Positions 21,101-31,800 of a stretch of 64,000 bases of DNA are shown here, one piece after another; the stretch's first letter is position 1; the number at the start of each line of letters is the position of its first letter. Source of the DNA: Stichopus chloronotus (taxonomy: Eukaryota; Echinodermata; Holothuroidea; Aspidochirotida; Stichopodidae); assembly GCA_021234535.1 (NCBI GenBank), contig CM037832.1, positions 10,423,575 through 10,487,574 of the forward strand. Reading direction: 5' to 3'. The translations under genes and the position numbers were made by a program. The notes beneath the pieces are model-generated. The model was not told the DNA's origin and made no database searches. It worked only from the letters and a program-made list of their open reading frames with translations.

Positions 21101-21699
21101 ACTGGTATTTTTAGGACTGATGGTAGCTCTTTACGTAACAAGTAATCAAACGCTTTTATATTATCTGTTAATCTACTTTGCAATGGGGCTTTTTTTTGTA
21201 TTGTATCCGTTACACAATTTGATGACAGTTTAACTATTTGCTAAAAATAAACACATACATGTACGATATCTAGATGTGCATATTATGAAATATACATGTG
21301 GAGTAGCTAGTTTGCAGTAGCAGTCGAATTATGATAATATGTGTACCTTTCAAAAACCTAACCAAGATTTTTTAGAACACAAGTTAGTTTCCCTCCTTTA
21401 AATAACGAGGGTAAATTGATTAATGACGAACATCAGTCTCGAGAAATCTCGACAAAATCCCCGAAAGCAAGAGAAATCTGAATTATTCTTGCCTCTTCCT
21501 TATCTCCTGCCCCCCCCCCCTTCCCATCCCTTCATTTTTCTATGAACTGGTCTTTTTTCAATCAAGCATAGAAATCACATACGTTTGGCTATAGTTTCTT
21601 CTTTCTCAGATTCTGCTATTTTTTTTGTGGAAATCGAGATCCAGAGTAAGAAATATGGTAACCATTAAAAAAAAGGAAAGGATCCTTATTGGACTCACC
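9139..21699. other. Long non-coding stretch
   Basis: Nothing gene-like is convincing. The 149-codon ATG frame at 10347-10796 ends in a proline- and phenylalanine-rich low-complexity tail and matches no family I recognise. Simple repeats include GT at about 11054-11085, TA at 15671-15692, CA at about 20777-20810 and GT at 18403-18417. Poly-C tracts lie at 9945-9955, 14446-14457 and 21510-21520. Confidence 0.5.
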
Positions 21700-21960
21700 C
21701 GGGCTGCATTTGACGACATTGCCTAGGCTAGTTATCCGATGAACGGGGCTGAATGGTGAAATTGCTCTTCAGAACCGGGAGGTCACCCGTTGAAGTGGTC
21801 CGCCTTGTTGATACGCGTATCCTTCGGTCTACCCTCGATCAACACATGAAGCTCTCCCCGCTTTCCACGGGTGGTAGATCCTCCCTCAAAATTTTTATCC
21901 AGTAAACGAGGATTAATCCATCCAGTGAGTCACAACGATCCCAAAATATAATGGCGGTCC
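21700..21960. promoter_or_regulatory. Possible regulatory island containing GGATTAATCC
   Basis: This segment has clearly higher G+C than its surroundings and little simple sequence. It contains the 10-base palindrome GGATTAATCC (21910-21919), two overlapping TAATCC cores of the kind bound by Otx, Goosecoid and Pitx homeodomains. It lies about 5-7 kb beyond the 3' end of foxC. The motif is seen directly; a regulatory role is inference only. Confidence 0.2.
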
Positions 21961-22753
21961 TTTCTACTTCTCACCTGTCCTGTATGAATGCATGTAGAGT
22001 TCAGGGCTGTACATCGAGCGATGCATTTAGCCTCCATCAATCATACACCATCCCGTCTCTTCCTCAGCTCTACGAACCTTCAAATCGTTCAACTTAAAGC
22101 ACTTACTAATCAGGCCTCTCTGTACCTGTTTGAAAATAAGTTTCCCCTCGATCGGAGTGGGGAAGTTCCCTCCGAAATGTGTAAGTTTCTCTTCTTGCAA
22201 GTTTTTAAATTTAGAAGAGAGTGGAACAGAGAGCTACTTTTGATAAAACCCTTCCCGACTTCCCCTCCGACTCCCCCCCCCCCCCACACACACACCTTTT
22301 TTTTCTATAGCTCATAACTTTAGTGTCGAAAGTATCATGTTGTTATAAATGGAATTTTCTTTAATTAGATCACCGTGAGTTTGTAATACGTCTTGATTTC
22401 AATTTTCATTTATTCGGGTTTTCGGTTAATTCGGTTAATTAAGATGGCAACAGAGTATCAAGGACGGGGTATTTCGAATTTAAAGTTGAGCTTTTGATTC
22501 GAGCCCGTGTGAGTTAACTCGGTATGCGGTATATTGGACTTTAAACTGCTTGTTGCGGAACTTTGAAATGCACTAAATAAGATAACGGTTTATCACGACA
22601 GACCTTTGCGGCGTTCTGTTCTGCTTCCTTATTCGTGAATCACCCTTTTCTCTCAGATTCATCGTGGGAATTTTCAAATACAACGGTAACAATAGGGAAG
22701 TGATCGGTTTCAGGTGTACAAGGATTACCCGATAGATTGATAGACGCTCACCC

Positions 22754-22784
<31 letters not shown>

Positions 22785-25700
22785 GTATGTAGCAAAATGC
22801 CGAAGAAGAAAAAATTATAATTTCCATTTGCGGCAACAATCGTTTTTTTTATTTAAGTCCGTACATGAATGTGACCTGAAGGTAACATAAAGAGAATAAT
22901 GCTAAACGGATAACAGTCACCAGACAATAGCATAATCTGTTATTGGCATGAATGAATGGTACGTAATGTGGAAAAAGACCAAATCCGGGATATAAGACAG
23001 GCGGGTATGCATAAAAATCAGCAAACGTACATGAAGATAGTTGCGACCACTTTCCATCTGAATTCTTAAGGAAATATTCAACTTGAAAATTGAATTACGC
23101 TTGTATCAGTTGTGTCAATGGTCTTTTGTCAATTGATATAACTCTGACATATTGAATCTACCTAAATATAAATGGTTGGAATACTTTCGAAGTGAAAGTA
23201 TATAAAAAGATTTCAGGCAAATGTTATAGTTTCTTAACGCTATAATTTAAGTCATTAGAACTCGTTGTGTCAAAACATAAATACGTTACCGGTGTGCATT
23301 TAAATGGTAGGTGCATGTATATATATATATACACATACATTAATTATGTAATTATGCGGATTTACAGGTGTGGGCGTATGCATTGGCAAAGTAGTATAAA
23401 TTTTTAAAACCATACTCCACAAGTTCACTTTCTCAGGGGCAGATAGTGTGAGATCAAATTCTGTCTTTTCAAAGATTATCTAACTGAAGTTTAACTTTGT
23501 TTATCTTGAATATCGCTAACGTCGGCGTATGTTTTATCATGTTGTTTGAAATTAAACCCAAGTTGTTTGGATAGTTAAACCTTATCAAAACAATAATGAA
23601 AAGAAATCATCGCGAATAAACGAACACTGTGACAGTTTCACGACGTTGTACTTGACGATTACTGGTTTTGAAATTCCGTTCTAACTAATAAGTTTTTCTC
23701 GGCTCTTATTTTAAAGAATGAAACAAAAATAAGTGAAAACAAATGTTAAAAAAGAAGGGTGAAATCCAGGGACAAACAAATAAAGTGAAAAAGAGCAATT
23801 GTAGATGTTTTTAATACTTCTCATGTTTTTTTTTTTTCAGTAATCTGTTTTTGGCACTTTTTCTTCGATAGCATGTTACTTATAATACAAATCACATTCT
23901 ACACAACTAAAAACTTAAAAATAATAATATTATCATTGTTATTGTTTTCATTAATTATATAACCCACTTTTTGCCCCACCGTGAATCCGTAAAATGATTC
24001 GAGTGAGTAGTTTGGCGTTCCATGATCATACAAAGAAGAAAAAGAGAACTATGAAAGTGTCTGTACTGGGTTAAAAAACTTGGAAAGACCATTTGCAAAA
24101 TTGATCACAAGAATGCTAAAAAGAACTACATTTCGTGAAAGATATTAACAACATATTCACAAAAATAATGAGGAACCCCTCACGAAGAATGCTCTCACTC
24201 CCTCAGTCCACCCCCCCCCCCCACCGCACCCACTTCTTAATCCCCTCCTTCCTTAGTCTTTCCTTGCCGTACTCACGCATAGACAAAATTGCAACAACAT
24301 AACAATTATAATTTTTACGATCAAGAAACGACCTTTCAGAGAGAAAAGATAACTTGTTGAAAGTAAAGCCATTTTCTTGAATCTCGAGGAGTAATTTAAA
24401 CCAGTTTCTCAATCCAGTGATGGGGGTTCCAAAAGTTTTTAAATGGCACACGTTTATGAGATTCTGTGAATGTTCATTCAAATTTTCAAAAGAAGAAAAT
24501 ACTCATGTATGTGAGCCGTTTTGAAATAAAGTTGAAGACTGTCATTCTTGTCACATTTTTTTTAATGTAGAGTCGTATCATGAATCATGACGTAGTTCAA
24601 TAAATATTTGCATAAATCAATCAACGACCAGAAAATACGTTCATTAAACGGATCAGCGTTACGTTAAATAACAGGAAGAACCTTAAAATTGTTCATGGCG
24701 GTATATAATTTTTCAGTGGCAAACCTTGTGTCTTGCACGTGCAAAATAGACGACAGAAACTTGTAGGGAACTGTTTCTTTTTTTCCATTGTAAGCAACGC
24801 TACCCTCTTTATTAATTTTGACAACCAAAAAAAAAAAAATTGAAACCTTAATTAACCAGCATTTGTGATAGGCGCTGACTATCAATGAGCTTTAGGTTAT
24901 ACTAGTTCAACATTGCTAACTTGGACTAAAAATCATGTTCTTATTAATGCTTTACTAGATGCTAAAAAATGGAGTATTTTAATTACGTTCTGCAAATCGA
25001 TTGTTTTAGTGAAAGCGAACGTCATATATCAAAATGGCTCTTAATTACATTATCCTTAACACGCGTTCTTTAGAATCTCTTTGAACAATGCACTATGGAT
25101 TTGCGTGGACATTCTTTTCCTATTAAAACATGAGAGCTAGGCAGACAGGAAGTTTGAAACGGGTAAACAAAGAACTAACCACTGTATCGGGGTTTCGCTT
25201 TCAGTTACATACGCTAATGAAATAAATGCAAAAACGAAGTTACTTGAAGTGAACAATTTTCCCAATCTCGATATATAGCATAAGGTCTCAATTCCTCCCA
25301 TGGAAGTGGTTATTTAAAGCTCTTTTCACTGTTCACACACAAATCAAGTTGCCCTGTAAGTTGCTAGTACATTTTTTTCAATAAACTGTTGAACAACGGA
25401 TTAATTTCAACAAAATAAATCACAAGCCGATCCTTGGCTATTTTATTCAGCGTTGATGGGATTAACTTTCGACATCCCGTTTCAACAATTTGTTACATAT
25501 TAAAACTAAAGCGGCCCTAATGTAACAATATGTCAATCTTTTCCCCCAAAAGAGAAAATTTTAATCGGCTTTAAAAAATATGTGTGTGTATAAGCAATTA
25601 AGAAATACACATACGTGTTCGTAAGCACACTCACACACGTATACATATGTACATACATATGTCAACACTAAGTAAAGAAATGCATGTCACAAAAGAGGAA

Positions 25701-26867
25701 AAGGGCGAGTTGTTGATTGTGTATCGAGCTGGAATCTCAGGAAGGATAATTATGATAGTTACAAAATTAAGGTACAATTTTATAAGTTAGGATATTCTAT
25801 CGATTAACGAAAACTATTATCTTACAGGGTACAAGAGGATAAATTTTGTTTAGTTTCAGGCAAGAAAAAATGTTCACACACAAAAACTAAAAAGAAAAGG
25901 GGGGTAAAGAATAGATGGATACCTATACACAATTATCAACGACATGAGGGGTATACAATGTATGAAGGAAGAGTTTACTAAGTTGCGACCCGGCTCGCGT
26001 AACTCCGTAAAGAAATGTTTAAATTGGCTTTCGAAAATGTACCGTGCACACAACCAAACGCAACACAACACTAACAGTTGTAGTTTTGAACGTTATACAA
26101 AAGAGTTAAAGAAAGACCCAAAAGCTGAACTTGGTACGTGTTTACATTCAAAACAATCACATCGGGGATAAACAAACAATACACGTGCATATAAAAACCA
26201 AGCTCTCAACCAGACCGGGAGGTTATTGTTGTGATAATTTGGAGGTATCAAGGTAAACTTTCAAGAAGAGAGGATTGAACTGAGAAATAAAATCTAACAT
26301 CATAATAACAACAGTCGATGACAGAATCGGACCAATTTTGTTCGACGTTTTGAATTGTGGACATTCTTCTTCAGAAAAGAACAAAAAAGAAGAAAATAAT
26401 TGACCCACCGGAGTTTCCTGGTTCGTCGTCGCCGGAGACGGCGGTTGTAATGTGAACGGCTTACAGTCGTTAAGGCCCTACTAAAGTTCCCTTCATGAAA
26501 AGCAAACAGAGAGAAACTGTTTCCCTTTCTGATTCGAGGTAAGGTAAAAGCAAAACAGAAGAGAAGTATTTCAAGGTCCTAACAGTTGTTCTCTCTGTCT
26601 CGGCAGGGTTGGCTTCGACCTCCTTTCGAAAATTTCTCCTGTCTTTTTCTTTGTGTATTTCGATGTACTTTCTTTTTGTTGGCGAAATCCAATAGCAAAT
26701 AAATATAAAGATGTGACAAAAACTAATTTTTTAGAAATAATTATAATAATAACGACGTCGAAAATCATGGAACAATTCCAACCACAAACAAAGTAATCTG
26801 GAGTACTACACAAGCGGGTCATTTAGTACTTGACTTGGAAACGTACTGTTAAGTTTGGTAGTTTTCT
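21961..26867. other. Non-coding 3' flank of foxC
   Basis: No gene is supported. It holds poly-C tracts at 22273-22285 (followed by CA) and 24211-24222 and a TCTG tetranucleotide repeat at 22753-22784. A small GC-rich patch at about 26420-26450 contains the mini-hairpin CGCCGGAGACGGCG. Confidence 0.5.
22753..22784. repeat. (TCTG)n microsatellite
   Basis: About seven to eight consecutive CTGT units. The reverse strand gives the same repeat as CAGA. It is a simple-sequence repeat with no gene around it. Confidence 0.9.
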
Positions 26868-26873
26868 TTTATT
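26868..26873 (-). promoter_or_regulatory. Candidate foxC polyadenylation signal AATAAA
   Basis: The plus strand reads TTTATT here, which is AATAAA in the direction of foxC. It lies about 140 bases past the TGA stop and would give a short 3' UTR with cleavage near 26850. No strong GU-rich downstream element is obvious, so a more distal signal may also be used. Confidence 0.4.
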
Positions 26874-27011
26874 AGTTTTTTTTTTTTCTAATTATTTGGT
26901 ATTTGCAAGAAAAATAAAACAAGACATCTGGGAGGTTGTTTTTCTGTTTTCAGACTGTGGCTTATGGTGTTGGGTCTGTTTTCCACTATGATGATTGTGA
27001 GTTTTTTTTTT

Positions 27012-28583
27012 TCAGTACCTCGTCATGTCGTAAGGCGAGTAGTGTCCAGGATTTGCGTATACTCCGCTCGTAGCTGAGCTACGATACGCGTTCGCGGCGA
27101 GTTGACAACTATCGTCTGTACTCGCCATCCCGTGATTGAAGTGAGGCATCAGGCGTTGAGAATCGTACACGTTGTGGTATGGCGACGTGATGGTGGGGGG
27201 CACGCTCGTAGAATCGGAACTACATCCGTACCACGGGTTGTCCGCCCCCCGGGAGGTCGGACTAAGCGAGTGATGGTTGGAACTGTTCATGGACGCCGAG
27301 TCGTGGGCGCTCGGCCGTGGACTGATTCCGGACCCGTCGGCTTGTACCTCCTCCGGTGTAGTCCCTATCATCTGCTTACTTAAAGTCAATTGATCACTGA
27401 ATTGTCCGCAGTAGTTCATAGAATCGACTATCGATGGCTTAGAACAGTTAATGAGAGAAGTGTTACACTGCTGGTGCACCGGAGGGGAGTATCCGTGAGG
27501 TGGAGGAGACACAATCGCGCAACCCCTACTGGGGGTAGTTATTGCCTGAGTAACGACGCTGTCCATATCCCCATTGGTACACATGCCTCCCCGCGAGTCT
27601 CTGGTGTTTTGTATAGTCATGATGTTGTTAACGCTATAAGTTGCATGATTGTCTATAATTGTCCCCGTGTGAACCCCCCTTGAGTTGTGACTCTCCGAGT
27701 GGCTGAGGACTCCCGCGGACGGGGAATCTGCCGGCTCGATTTTGGGGGTTATCAGCTGTGGGTTCCCAGAGGAATTTGCTTGTCCGTTGGTTTGCATTGA
27801 CGTTGTATAGGTGTTATTGCAGTCTGTACTGCTGTTCACGGTAGCACAGTTATTCGATTTGTCCAAGATTTTCCCGACGTTATGATGATAAACAGAGTCA
27901 CTTTGAGTAGGGCTTTGAGATTGACTCGAAACTTCGTCAACGTGCTTACCCTTACTGACAACTCCTTCCGAAACATCCTCTTTGTCCTTCTTCGACTCCT
28001 CCTGTTTAACTTTCTTAAACCTCTTTCTCCTCCTCAAATAACTTCCATTATCGAACATGTTGTAACTATCTGGATCCAGACTCCAATAACTTCCCTTGCC
28101 CGGTTTCTTGTCGTCTCGAGGAATTTTGATGAAACAATCGTTCAGGGAAAGATTATGGCGAATCGAATTTTGCCAACCTTGTTTGTTTTCCCTGTAAAAG
28201 GGGAATCTATCCATGATAAACTGGTAAATACCGTTAAGCGTGATCTTCTTGTCGGAGGCATTCATGATTGCCATGGCGATTAACGCGATGTAAGAATACG
28301 GTGGTTTCACCATGTCCTTTGGGTTCTGCTGAGGAGGGTAGGGAGCGTAGGACCTGGCCATGGAGTACTGGTCATGTCCATACATCGACATCTGCATACT
28401 GGTGTAGCCAGGGTGACGATAGTAGCCACCTTGGTCAGCAAAGACTGCAGGGTGATGCATCATACTTAAACTTGGTGTCGTCGGCGATGAATGGTGGTAC
28501 GTTGGTTGTAAAGCTAAACCAATATTAGCCGGCGCATTGACTGCCGTCTGCTCGACCGGGGAACTCCGCGCGTACATGGGCAT
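27012..28583 (-). CDS. foxC: FoxC-class forkhead transcription factor, single exon, 523 aa
   Basis: This gene encodes a nuclear DNA-binding regulator of the FoxC class, which in animals patterns mesoderm derivatives. The forkhead domain spans about residues 89-188 (bases 28020-28319). It opens [18 protein letters not shown], has the recognition helix NSIRHNLSL at 139-147, the wing [10 protein letters not shown] near 162, and a basic nuclear-localisation tail [10 protein letters not shown] at 184-193. FoxC traits outside it are PKIEPADSP (280-288), YSVNNIMT (316-323, like FSVDNIMT of vertebrate FOXC1), NPWY near 449, and a conserved C-terminus from about 470 containing YDSQR. VKQE at 192-195 fits a SUMO-acceptor consensus. 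The frame is open without introns and ends in TGA at 27012-27014. I chose the ATG at 28583 because the frame further upstream holds only a GTG, after an in-frame TAG, and no ATG. The ATG at 28577 (MYARSS) is an equally good start and resembles the FOXC1 N-terminus MQARYS. Class assignment is very secure; exact orthology to one vertebrate paralogue is not implied. Confidence 0.96.
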   Translation of the reverse strand: MPMYARSSPVEQTAVNAPANIGLALQPTYHHSSPTTPSLSMMHHPAVFADQGGYYRHPGYTSMQMSMYGHDQYSMARSYAPYPPQQNPKDMVKPPYSYIALIAMAIMNASDKKITLNGIYQFIMDRFPFYRENKQGWQNSIRHNLSLNDCFIKIPRDDKKPGKGSYWSLDPDSYNMFDNGSYLRRRKRFKKVKQEESKKDKEDVSEGVVSKGKHVDEVSSQSQSPTQSDSVYHHNVGKILDKSNNCATVNSSTDCNNTYTTSMQTNGQANSSGNPQLITPKIEPADSPSAGVLSHSESHNSRGVHTGTIIDNHATYSVNNIMTIQNTRDSRGGMCTNGDMDSVVTQAITTPSRGCAIVSPPPHGYSPPVHQQCNTSLINCSKPSIVDSMNYCGQFSDQLTLSKQMIGTTPEEVQADGSGISPRPSAHDSASMNSSNHHSLSPTSRGADNPWYGCSSDSTSVPPTITSPYHNVYDSQRLMPHFNHGMASTDDSCQLAANAYRSSATSGVYANPGHYSPYDMTRY

Positions 28584-28785
28584 CGGTTCCGCAACTTCGA
28601 GAAAAGTTTTCTTTCTTTTTTTTTTTTTTGGTTCAAGTTGTTTCCTATCCACCACAAACTAACGACTTCTTATCGTTCTGGGGTTCAAATGTTAACCGTA
28701 GAGATAACACGACAATTCATTCCGCTCTCGTGAAGTCCTCCACAACTTTCGACTCGTACGGTTAGAGTACCAAACAGACAGCCAT
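28584..28785 (-). other. Candidate foxC 5' leader with two short upstream ORFs
   Basis: This is the stretch between the candidate promoter and the foxC ATG. Reading in the gene's direction there is an ATG at 28785 opening a 7-codon ORF that ends in TAA at 28762. A second ATG at 28720 opens an 11-codon ORF ending in TGA at 28685. No further ATG occurs before the foxC start. A run of 14 A (T on the plus strand, 28616-28629) lies about 33 bases before the start codon; translated from the GTG it would give a lysine-rich stretch, but it is better read as untranslated. The transcription start is not known, so the first uORF may lie upstream of it. Confidence 0.5.
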
Positions 28786-28804
28786 GGACAAACTATCTCA
28801 CTAA

Positions 28805-28865
28805 GTCATTATACCGTACACGGAAGCTTCGACTCCGCCCACTATACCAAACGCACCAATGAGCA
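28805..28865 (-). promoter_or_regulatory. Candidate foxC core promoter (TATA-like, GC box, CCAAT box)
   Basis: In the direction of foxC transcription the order is an inverted CCAAT box (plus-strand CCAAT at 28856-28860), a GGGCGG GC box (plus-strand CCGCCC at 28835-28840) and a TATAAT-like box (28809-28814). This is the usual order and spacing of an animal polymerase II promoter and would place initiation near 28780, about 200 bases before the start codon. The motifs are seen directly; their function is inferred. Each is short enough to arise by chance, and only the grouping and position support the call. Confidence 0.4.
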
Positions 28866-31800
28866 AGCAGGAGTGAGGCCACCCAACGAGCGGTGGGTTG
28901 CCCACACACCTTGAATTCATTGACTGTAGTATACAACCCGAGGCTGACATGCCAATGCAATTTGACGTCCAAATTCGTATCAGAGGTGATTTTTATCAAT
29001 CTATGACCGATAAAGGAGTTTTATTTGTGCTTAGCTTACAGGCTCTTCTCTTCCTTACTACCTTTCTTTCTTTCTTTTTGTCGTAGAAAGGGGAAGACCG
29101 TTTTGCATTTTTTCCTCATAATTTACTGGATGATTTTTGTTACACAAAAACTTGACAAAAGGAACAACGATGATCCTTCTCTTTGTTGTACTTTTTCTTG
29201 TCAGTTTAGAGATATATCGAATTCAACTAAAACCAAGGTAAATTACTCAAAAGTTTCGTAATCGTACAGAATGTTTCTATGAATAGCAAATAGTAAATTG
29301 CAGTTGCATTAGTTTTAAAGTTACTGGGAGTCGATGGTAGTTTTATTTCTCTTTGAATAGTATTAGAGAAAACATTTGCCTGAAAAGCTAATAATTTCGA
29401 AACCAGAAAAGTATAATTTTAAGATCCCGTTAAAAATATAAAAAGTATAATAAATATTCAAGCCGTGAAAAACAGACATGTTGGGTTTATGCCTTGACCA
29501 TGAAAGAAGATGGCACAATACAACTTGTACTTTTAATACGTCCAGCATATTCACTTCATTGACTAACAAAATCGAAATCACAAAGAATCAAAGTGCAACG
29601 GTTATTTGCATATTTTTGTTGTGTTTATTTTTAAACGATCGCTTAAGTAATACTTTGGTTCCTGAACGTCTTAGTTCAAGCAAAGTTACAGTTTTTTACA
29701 CTAATATTTTACAAAATTTTGCGCTCAACGTCACTATTCAGACGTATGTCAATTACCCTCATATTTCGATAGTATCAGCTCAACAGGCATGCCCCCCCCC
29801 CCTCCAGAAAAAAGGAAGAAAAATAATAAACCAAGAAAAAAATACTAAAGTAGAATATGGTTTGTCAAGATGTTATAAACGGAACTGATCGCCAGTGTCC
29901 ATTTTGGAAACAAATTATAGTAAACGTTTTTCGGAAAAATTTTGTCCAGATTATCATCCGAACAATTAAAGGAAAGAAAAAGAAAAATCTGGCTACGGAT
30001 TTGTAATCATCCTTGCTTAATTACACCGATGCATGTTCGTCCGCCCTAACTCAGACGGACTAATGAAAATTCTGCATGGCAAATGCATCGGCTCAAGTAT
30101 TGGAGCGTTAACGTGGATTTCTTTCACGTCAGTGCGTCACCCACAAGAGGTAAGTTGGCATTGGTTCGAGATAGGAAATAAAAGAAAATAAAAAAAAAAC
30201 GGTTCAAAAACCAAACCAGGTCCTATTTAATTTTTGATGGGACTTGAGACAGATTTCTTCTTTTCTTTTATATGACTCTACCTTGGCATATTTTAAAAAA
30301 AATCACCCCCCCCCCCGTCCTCACCCACCCTCTCAGGATGTCCGTAAATAATCTCTTTTCATTAAAGAACAATGAACGAACATAACCCGTGAAACATCTG
30401 TAAAACTTACTATATCTGACCTTGACATTCTTTGAAGTCATGAATTTCGATTGACCCTCGGGAGTGAAACGTTTCAAGTCGAATAATACACAGGAAGGAT
30501 AGTGGTGGAGCAGTTTATAATCTATGTGATCAAAGTTTCATACAAGACTCATAGTGTGCCTCATTAAATCGTATTAAACGCAACACTGCTTCCCACTCTC
30601 CGTCGATTTCTCCACACCCTCATCTACGTTCATGTGTGCACGTGATCTCAATGATTCAAATTTCTTTTACGGTAATTTTGCCCCCCCCCCCCCTTTTTCA
30701 CCTTTGTAACGTAACAGTAAGGTAAGTGATTATGTAACTTCATTTCTCGCAAAATTAAAATAATGCAAAAAACTGGGTGTGGACCTGACTAAGTCCTCTG
30801 CAGAAAATAAGGTACAGTTGGTTTTAACCTGACGACCGAGTTAAGAATTCACCGTCCCCATACCACCATCCTCACCATGCCTCTTACCATCCCACACCAT
30901 CTTTCCCCATACCCCGTCCATCTTCACCAATCAAATTTTCGTACTTCGAAAATTTCCTGACTGCACGTTTTTCCTAAAATCTTCAAATGGGCTATGAAAT
31001 ATATTCCATTTCATAATGGGTTGATAAAATTCGAGTGAAGAAAGTTTCCACTCATTGAGATTATATTAAGTTTGACCGGTCATGTGACCATTTCGAGGGT
31101 TACAGTTCTTTCAACTGAAATATCGAGCCAGGGATGACTTCGCTGGTCGATGTATGTACCCAGTTGAATGAACCGCGTTCAGGACTGCACTATACGTACA
31201 TTGAGGAATAACAGATGTTTTTGTATGGTTCACGTAACATCAATGATTTATTTCAAGGTCTCACAAATTAGAAGAACAGCTCAACTGATTTTTTTTCTTC
31301 TTCTTCTTCTTCATCTTGTACCACAATTCTCACCACAATTCTTCATGTATGTCTGGTCGAGAATGTATGTGTGTATGTGGTGAAGGGGATGAGTGGTTAT
31401 ATTTAATATGTAATCAATGTTTGCTCCCATTATAACTACAGGGGAAGATGGACTTGTCGCATGACGTCACTCACCAGTAGGCTACTTTCGTTTGATGTCA
31501 TTTCAAAAGCAAGTTTGCTTCATAGTCCTGTCCAGATGTCAGCACCTGTCCGACAATTTTGTGTTGTTGTTGTTTCCTTTCTTCTCTTCGTTACTCTTGC
31601 TTTTGTTTTTATGGTTGTATTTTTTTTGTCTCCCTGTAAAGATAAATGCATCATCTGTTACTCCCAACAACCAGCACACGAAATCTCTTCACATTCAAAT
31701 AGACGATGCATTTCCTATTCAAACTAATCAATTAGTTTACACTCACTGTTGTGCATAAACGTCTTTAAGCGTTACTGCAGAAAGCGTATAACGTCCTGTC

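Noticed and set aside
21988..22317. 109-codon plus-strand ATG frame
   Set aside because: It ends in proline and histidine/threonine repeats from a poly-C/CA tract and shows no domain.
26530..26610. Donor-like GAGGTAAGG and acceptor-like CTCGGCAG pair on the plus strand
   Set aside because: The implied intron would be about 70 bases and the flanking sequence has no coding frame, so chance matches are likelier.
27102..28528. Plus-strand open frames of 86-133 codons opposite foxC
   Set aside because: They lie antisense to the foxC coding exon, match no family, and are expected shadows of a constrained coding sequence.
28584..28655. 24-residue lysine-rich N-terminal extension of FoxC
   Set aside because: It starts at GTG, not ATG, and its lysines come from a poly-A tract. 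The first ATG in frame is at 28583.
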